NCBI RefSeq assembly: GCF_002776695.1
Contig: NZ_LFJC01000003.1
Location: forward strand, 2,210,487 to 2,274,486
Source: Bradyrhizobium nitroreducens
GTDB taxonomy: Bacteria > Pseudomonadota > Alphaproteobacteria > Rhizobiales > Xanthobacteraceae
Length of the DNA stretch: 64,000 bases
Direction: 5' to 3'
Part shown: in pieces, positions 60,616-64,000 of the stretch
How positions within the stretch are numbered: the first letter of the stretch is position 1
How the letters are laid out: the number at the start of each line of letters is the position of its first letter
Program-made: the position numbers and the translations under genes
Notes under the pieces: generated by a model
Database searches by the model: none
What the model was told of the DNA's origin: nothing
The model's input: only the letters and a program-made list of their open reading frames with translations

Positions 60616-61003
60616 CGCGGATGCTGCTGTCGTCAGAGCCCGTCTTGGTCAGACAGTGAATGCCTTGCCGGGATGGTCCGTTCCTTCGGCAGCAGGCACG
60701 GAATGGACCGAGCGAAGCGCATTCAGGTCCGAGCAGGAAGGGGCATGATGGGTTACGCTTCGCTCACCCCATCCCAGGAACCATCGCATCGCGCTGGTGC
60801 CACGTCGTGTCGGCCTCGACGATCACCGCTCTGACTTCCGGATCCTCGTCTCCTCCTGAAAAGCACGGCCCACCCTGGGGGGCATGGGGGGCTTGGAGGC
60901 GGGCCGTGCAGGCCAGCAATCGGCGGCGACTCTGGCCCGCGGATTCAAGCGTCGATCGGGCGCGCAAGTTCCTCGCCGCGCGCAACCGGCGACCAAGACC
61001 TCA
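60616..61003. other. 388-bp region without a recognised gene
   Basis: Includes a segment (about 60745-60777, ATGATGGGTTACGCTTCGCT) related to one arm of the family C repeat. Reading frames here give no recognisable protein. Confidence 0.45.
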
Positions 61004-61285
61004 TCAATTGATGGCGACTGGAAAGAACACGGTGTCCAGCCAGAACAGGAGAGCGCCGATGCCCAGAACCGCGACGAGCGCGGGCATGAGGCGAGTAAAC
61101 CGACGGTTGGACGCGTGGACTTCGTCCGAGAGCTCGCCTGCCAAGGGATGCCTGAGCGTCAGCGGACCCCGCCACCCGGGCATCGCGCCGGCTCTCGCCA
61201 GGGCCAGTCGTCCCGCCATCGCCAGGATCACAACGCCGCATCCCCACGACGCGACGGTCAGGACACGAAGCAGGTCGTGCGACAC
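61004..61285 (-). CDS. Hypothetical small membrane protein
   Basis: A 93-residue frame with two hydrophobic helices, about residues 9-32 (LTVASWGCGVVILAMAGRLA) and 67-91 (LMPALVAVLGIGALLFWLDT). The loop between is polar. It starts with GTG inside a 26-bp sequence that recurs at 62526, which weakens the start assignment. No family was recognised. It could be a real inner-membrane protein or a remnant. Confidence 0.45.
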   Translation of the reverse strand: MSHDLLRVLTVASWGCGVVILAMAGRLALARAGAMPGWRGPLTLRHPLAGELSDEVHASNRRFTRLMPALVAVLGIGALLFWLDTVFFPVAIN

Positions 61286-61315
61286 CTCGTGGAAGGGGCG
61301 ACGCAGGCACGGGGC

Positions 61316-61495
61316 TCATCCGACGTGCCATCGCCCTTTGTGGATATCGAACTTCACCGAGCCTTCGTCTCGCATCTTCAACAGGAGGGACTGGCAGGCT
61401 TCCTCGTTCGCGACATTGGCGCGCTTCATGACCTCGTAGACTTTGAGCGGCTTCTCTCGAAGCGCCATCAGGATCTTTTCTCGATCATTCAGCAC
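61316..61495 (-). CDS. 59-residue winged-helix-like protein
   Basis: A short protein starting with GTG (MLNDREKILMALREKPLK), continuing VYEVMKRANVANEEACQSLL and ending VKFDIHKGRWHVG. The order of three helices and a terminal beta wing is that of a compact winged helix, as in small DNA-binding regulators. AGGAGG lies 9 bases before the GTG, a strong ribosome-binding site. It is below the length most gene finders keep. It is followed upstream, on the same strand, by another small gene. Confidence 0.7.
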   Translation of the reverse strand: MLNDREKILMALREKPLKVYEVMKRANVANEEACQSLLLKMRDEGSVKFDIHKGRWHVG

Positions 61496-61528
61496 GACGA
61501 CACTCCTCCTGCCAGCACGCGCGCCAGA

Positions 61529-61735
61529 TCACTGCAAGTCCGACAGCTGCTCTTCCGTTACGACTCGCTCGACATTCCCCGACTTGCTCTTGATGCGATA
61601 TCGAAGACGTCCATCTGCCTCGATGGGCATGCATTGAACGACGGTGTAGATCATTGCCGGATCGCTTGCTGCACGTCCTTGTGGACCTTGGGGCTGGTGG
61701 CGTACGTCTTCATTCGGCTTATAGGCATATGACAT
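61529..61735 (-). CDS. Small conserved hypothetical protein (68 aa)
   Basis: A 68-residue protein, MSYAYKPNEDVRHQPQGPQG..., with a C-terminal half AMIYTVVQCMPIEADGRLRY and VERVVTEEQLSDL that resembles short Bradyrhizobium proteins I have seen repeatedly in genomes. It has a beta-rich core and no signal. Function unknown. GAGAGG precedes the ATG. The winged-helix gene begins 33 bp after its stop, so the two may be co-transcribed. Confidence 0.65.
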   Translation of the reverse strand: MSYAYKPNEDVRHQPQGPQGRAASDPAMIYTVVQCMPIEADGRLRYRIKSKSGNVERVVTEEQLSDLQ

Positions 61736-62065
61736 GGGCTCACCTCTCAAATCGTCTACGGTCGCCCTAGCGTAGAGCATGCTGTGACGCAATGTAACCA
61801 TTGCTTCCCGTTCAGGCTCACAAAAGCAGGCGCAGCGCCGCGCGGTCCGGCCCTGTCCAGCCTTGTCCCCAAGGCTGGGGGCGGGTTCGTCGCCCTTTTG
61901 CGATCTCCCCACCAGAACCGTTCGTGCGGCTGTTTCACCGGTGCGCTGGAACCGCTGGGCTGGGCATCCTGCGTCTTTGAGGTCGCCGCCTGCGCGACAA
62001 GCGTCTATTGTTCCCGGGAATCACTTGAATAGTTCTGGACAAATCGCAGATGCAAGGATCGCGCA
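61736..62065. other. 330-bp divergent promoter region
   Basis: Between two divergent small genes. No gene, repeat or clean palindrome was found. Confidence 0.4.
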
Positions 62066-62251
62066 ATGGCCAAACAGAAGCGCTCCGCCGAACAACAGGT
62101 CGCGGATGAAGCGGACCGCAAGGCGCAAAATCCTATCGGGGCGCGGCAAGTGATAGCGGACAGCCACGCCGATCCGGAGTTTCAGGAAAACCACAAGCGT
62201 CTCAGAGCGGAGCGCCTGGCGCGAGAAGCCGGGCCGGCAAGCAAGAATTGA
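62066..62251 (+). CDS. Small charged protein (61 aa), paralogue of the next
   Basis: A highly polar 61-residue protein: MAKQKRSAEQQVADEADRKA and HKRLRAERLAREAGPA. The C-terminal motif RLRAERLAREAGPA recurs in the next gene as RLKAERLAREAAAGPA. It looks helical and unstructured in places, with no known family. The pair suggests duplication of a small helical protein. Confidence 0.6.
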   Translation: MAKQKRSAEQQVADEADRKAQNPIGARQVIADSHADPEFQENHKRLRAERLAREAGPASKN

Positions 62252-62285
62252 CCCGACTGTCGAGCAGCGTTTGGATCGAGACGAG

Positions 62286-62513
62286 ATGACAAAACCAACG
62301 GATGAATACCAACCGCGGAAGCCGATCAGCAAAGCGGAGCGCGAAGCGCGCAAGGCCTTCCGCCAGGTCGATGCAGTGAAGGCAATGTCCGAGCACGCGC
62401 TCGCCGAGGAGGCCTTTGCTCGAAATCGAGAGCGGCTGAAGGCAGAGCGGCTGGCGCGGGAAGCCGCAGCGGGCCCGGCGCCAAAAAAGAAGCCCAAGAC
62501 GAAGAGCAAGTGA
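62286..62513 (+). CDS. Small charged protein (75 aa)
   Basis: A 75-residue protein: MTKPTDEYQPRKPISKAERE, then VDAVKAMSEHALAEEAFARN and RLKAERLAREAAAGPA, ending in a basic tail KKKPKTKSK. It shares its C-terminal helix with the preceding gene, 34 bp upstream. It could bind nucleic acid through the basic tail. The family is unknown to me. Confidence 0.6.
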   Translation: MTKPTDEYQPRKPISKAEREARKAFRQVDAVKAMSEHALAEEAFARNRERLKAERLAREAAAGPAPKKKPKTKSK

Positions 62514-62525
62514 ACCCGCGCGACG

Positions 62526-62551
62526 CGAAGCAGGTCGTGCAACACCTCGTG
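62526..62551. repeat. 26-bp duplicated segment, second copy
   Basis: CGAAGCAGGTCGTGC followed by AACACCTCGTG differs by one base from 61266-61291 (CGAAGCAGGTCGTGC followed by GACACCTCGTG). It lies between the small charged protein gene and the tRNA. Confidence 0.6.
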
Positions 62552-62579
62552 AAGGCCGGCCATCCGAAGCTCGGGGAAT

Positions 62580-62656
62580 TGGTAGCGGGAGAGGGACTCG
62601 AACCCCCGACCCCAGGATTATGATTCCCGTGCTCTAACCAGCTGAGCTACCCCGCC
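62580..62656 (-). tRNA. tRNA-Met (CAU), elongator type
   Basis: A 77-nt cloverleaf on the minus strand with encoded CCA. The 5' acceptor strand is GGCGGGG, the D arm is GCTCAGCTGGTTAGAGC, the anticodon stem is CGGGA/TCCTG around loop ATCATAA (anticodon CAT), and the T arm is GGGGGTTCGAGTCCCTC. The first acceptor pair is G-U and the seventh is G-U. It resembles the elongator methionine tRNA of alphaproteobacteria. A tRNA-Ile2 with lysidine is excluded only by resemblance. A sigma-70-like promoter lies upstream. Confidence 0.95.
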
Positions 62657-62702
62657 ACAGGGTCGCGAACGGCGGTGAAGGCCGATCTCGCGAACGCGCG
62701 GC

Positions 62703-62731
62703 ATATAATAAAGGGGGAGCCGGGAAGTCAA
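62703..62731 (-). promoter_or_regulatory. Promoter of the tRNA gene
   Basis: On the minus strand TTGACT (62726-62731) and TTATAT (62703-62708) are separated by 17 bp, about 47 bp before the tRNA 5' end. TATTAT at 15-bp spacing is the alternative -10. Confidence 0.6.
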
Positions 62732-62817
62732 TCCGCGTTTGCTAAAGCTTCGGCGGGACAAGGCGTTTCGGTGGAAAAGCGGGCGATTTTGGCGGCGGAT
62801 TTGCCCGTTTTCGAGCA

Positions 62818-62922
62818 CCAGAGCCTTTCCCGTTCCGATGGAATCGGAACGGAGCTCCAGATTCTCGTTTAGACGCGTTTTCTTGACGCGAACCGGTATC
62901 CACTTCGCTCGAAAACGCTCCA
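62818..62922. repeat. Dispersed repeat, family F (inverted copy)
   Basis: Contains GTTCCGATGGAATCGGAAC, ACGCGTTTTCTTGACGCGAA and TCCACTTCGCTCGAAAACGC, the complement of the copy at 31972. It lies between the tRNA and the Pro-rich protein gene. Confidence 0.75.
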
Positions 62923-62946
62923 GGACTCCCGGAGAGTCCCCCTCAC

Positions 62947-63002
62947 CCGAAATCCGCGCTGTTGCGCGGATTTCGGCCTCTCCCCGCACGCGGGGAGAGG
63001 CC
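62947..63002. repeat. Two adjacent hairpins
   Basis: A 13-bp stem CCGAAATCCGCGC / GCGCGGATTTCGG with TGTT loop, then a 12-bp stem GGCCTCTCCCCG / CGGGGAGAGGCC with CACG loop. They lie just downstream of the Pro-rich protein gene and may act as its transcription end. Confidence 0.7.
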
Positions 63003-63029
63003 GAAGCATCGCGGACGCGCGAAGATCTC

Positions 63030-63383
63030 TTATTTCGGCCGCACGGTCTGGTCGCCGCCGGGGCTGCCGGGGGGCGGAATGACCGGGGTGTTGCCGCCGC
63101 TGTCGGGGGCCGGGGCGTGCATCTCGGGGTCGACGCCGGCCGGCGGGCAGAGCACGCCGTCGGATTTGGCCAGCTTGTCACCGAGCGGTTCCCGGGACTG
63201 GCCGGTGGTGGTGCCGTCCGATGAGCGGTTGGGCCGGTCCTGCGGCATGCAGTTGGCGGCATGTTGCGGGGATGGCGGCGCGGTCGCTTGCGGCGGCGTC
63301 GCCGGGGCGGGCGGGGCCTGCGCGATCGCGCTGCCTGAAGCGGCGATCAGGAGGCCCGCAAGAATGAGGTTTGTCGTGCGCAT
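63030..63383 (-). CDS. Exported Pro-rich hypothetical protein
   Basis: A 117-residue protein with a signal peptide (MRTTNLILAGLLIAASGSAI, cleaved near AQAP), followed by a proline/alanine-rich low-complexity stretch and a second half with GQSREPLGDKLAKSDGVLCP and two cysteines. Likely periplasmic. The pattern LGDKLAKSDGVLCPP recurs in short rhizobial proteins in my memory, but the function is unknown. No clear Shine-Dalgarno sequence precedes the ATG. Confidence 0.65.
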   Translation of the reverse strand: MRTTNLILAGLLIAASGSAIAQAPPAPATPPQATAPPSPQHAANCMPQDRPNRSSDGTTTGQSREPLGDKLAKSDGVLCPPAGVDPEMHAPAPDSGGNTPVIPPPGSPGGDQTVRPK

Positions 63384-63429
63384 GGAAGGGGAACGCGCGC
63401 GCGGCGCCCCCTGTTCCCGCGTCACATCA

Positions 63430-64000
63430 TCACGATTTGCGGTAGCGGATCAGCGAGAAGTGCCCCATCGGCGGCATCGGCCTGCGCTCGGTGAGCGTGA
63501 TGCCGCCGTGCTTGGCGGCCCAGTTGACGAGGCGGGCCCAGGGGAATTCGGGGCGCCAGCCGAGGCGGCGCGCGATGGGGGCGAAGGCGAGCTCGAACAG
63601 TTTGCGCGGGCCGCTCTCGGCGCCGATGTGGTTGACCAGGATCAGCTCGCCGCCGGGCTTGAGCACGCGCACGAACTCGTCGAGCGTGCCTTCCGGATCG
63701 GGCACGGCGGTGATGACGTATTGCGCCACCACCGCGTCGAAGAAGTTCTCGGGGAAGGCGAGGTTCTTCGCATCCATCACCGAGAGCACCTCGACATTGG
63801 AGAGGCGCAGCGTTCGCACGCGCTGTTGCGCCTTGCGCAGCATCGGCTCGGAGATGTCGACGCCGCAGATCTTGGTGGTGCGCGAATAATCCGAGAGCGA
63901 CAGGCCGGTGCCGACGCCGACGTCGAGGATGCGCCCGCCGATGCGGTCGGCCTCCGCGATGGTCGATTGCCGGCCGGCGTCGAACACCTTGCCGAACACG
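63430..64000 (-). CDS. pmtA: Phosphatidylethanolamine N-methyltransferase, PmtA type (5' end missing)
   Basis: The last 190 codons of an AdoMet-dependent methyltransferase; the start lies beyond the right edge. The AdoMet site is RILDVGVGTGLSLSDY with the acidic partner in ICGVDISEPML, then FDAVVAQYVITAVPDPEG and LKPGGELILVNHIG. The segment FGKVFDAGRQSTI at the edge is internal sequence, not a start. It resembles PmtA of Bradyrhizobium, which methylates phosphatidylethanolamine toward phosphatidylcholine. A generic ubiquinone/menaquinone methyltransferase is the alternative. Confidence 0.85.
   Translation of the reverse strand, partial: VFGKVFDAGRQSTIAEADRIGGRILDVGVGTGLSLSDYSRTTKICGVDISEPMLRKAQQRVRTLRLSNVEVLSVMDAKNLAFPENFFDAVVAQYVITAVPDPEGTLDEFVRVLKPGGELILVNHIGAESGPRKLFELAFAPIARRLGWRPEFPWARLVNWAAKHGGITLTERRPMPPMGHFSLIRYRKS

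Noticed and set aside
60040..60834. 264-residue plus-strand frame
   Set aside because: It crosses the DUF2934 gene in antisense and has no family pattern or ribosome-binding site.
60884..61732. 282-residue plus-strand frame
   Set aside because: It is antisense to three small minus-strand genes, of which the 59- and 68-residue ones have strong ribosome-binding sites.
62510..62623. 37-residue frame ending in GEGLEPPTPGL
   Set aside because: Its second half is the antisense of the tRNA, a well-known false protein.
62580..62656. tRNA as attachment site of an integrated island
   Set aside because: No second copy of the tRNA 3' end and no integrase were found in the window.

Overview
The window is GC-rich chromosomal DNA from an alphaproteobacterium of the Bradyrhizobium type. 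The evidence is the match of many proteins to that group as I know it (a PmtA-type phospholipid methyltransferase, FixL-like PAS domains, a GlpD/GlpS/GlpR cluster, small DUF2934-type proteins) and at least six families of short palindromic repeats scattered between genes. No rRNA, CRISPR array, transposase or phage gene was found. One tRNA (CAU anticodon) lies near the right end.

Layout. 0-4.2 kb: glycerol-3-phosphate use (start of an ABC ATPase, glpD, glpR, a HAD phosphatase) interrupted by a divergent vapBC toxin-antitoxin pair. 4.3-5.7 kb: two NTF2-like paralogues, one exported and one not. 5.9-13 kb: lipid metabolism (thioesterase, CarF/PEDS1-type lipid desaturase, and a coupled fadE-fadI-fadJ beta-oxidation operon). 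13-20.7 kb: a flavin reductase, an RND efflux operon with its own TetR regulator, and an MFS carrier. 20.8-25 kb: a TetR/SDR/MDR regulon and a YcaQ-like DNA glycosylase. 25-32 kb: a Met-rich exported protein, OmpA, a hybrid kinase with two FixL-like PAS domains, a mannosyltransferase-like membrane enzyme, and a FecR/beta-barrel pair. 32-45 kb: housekeeping and stress genes (VOC proteins, cupin, CsbD, FKBP, Ggt, TrhO, SlyX, a diguanylate cyclase, HemE, a FixJ-like regulator, HemC, GMC oxidoreductase, TetR). 45-52.5 kb: a GGDEF-EAL protein, a vanillate-demethylase-like operon with an internal GntR regulator, and phosphoglucomutase. 52.5-62.5 kb: an accessory stretch with repeats, a structured repeated element, a gene remnant, a low-GC HNH gene, a subtilase locus and many small hypothetical genes. 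62.6-64 kb: tRNA, a Pro-rich exported protein and the end of pmtA.

The most unusual locus is 55.1-59.4 kb: a BTAD/SARP-type regulator, a glycine-zipper protein carrying six nearly identical 46-47-residue repeats, a stand-alone 76-residue protein resembling a subtilase prodomain, and a subtilase with an intact catalytic triad. All four are on the same strand and none has an obvious signal peptide. I infer, without proof, that the protease acts on the repeat protein and that the small protein restrains or folds the protease.

Starts were moved from the longest reading frame to internal codons where a Shine-Dalgarno sequence, overlap or repeat supported this. All functions are inferred by reading; no database search was run.
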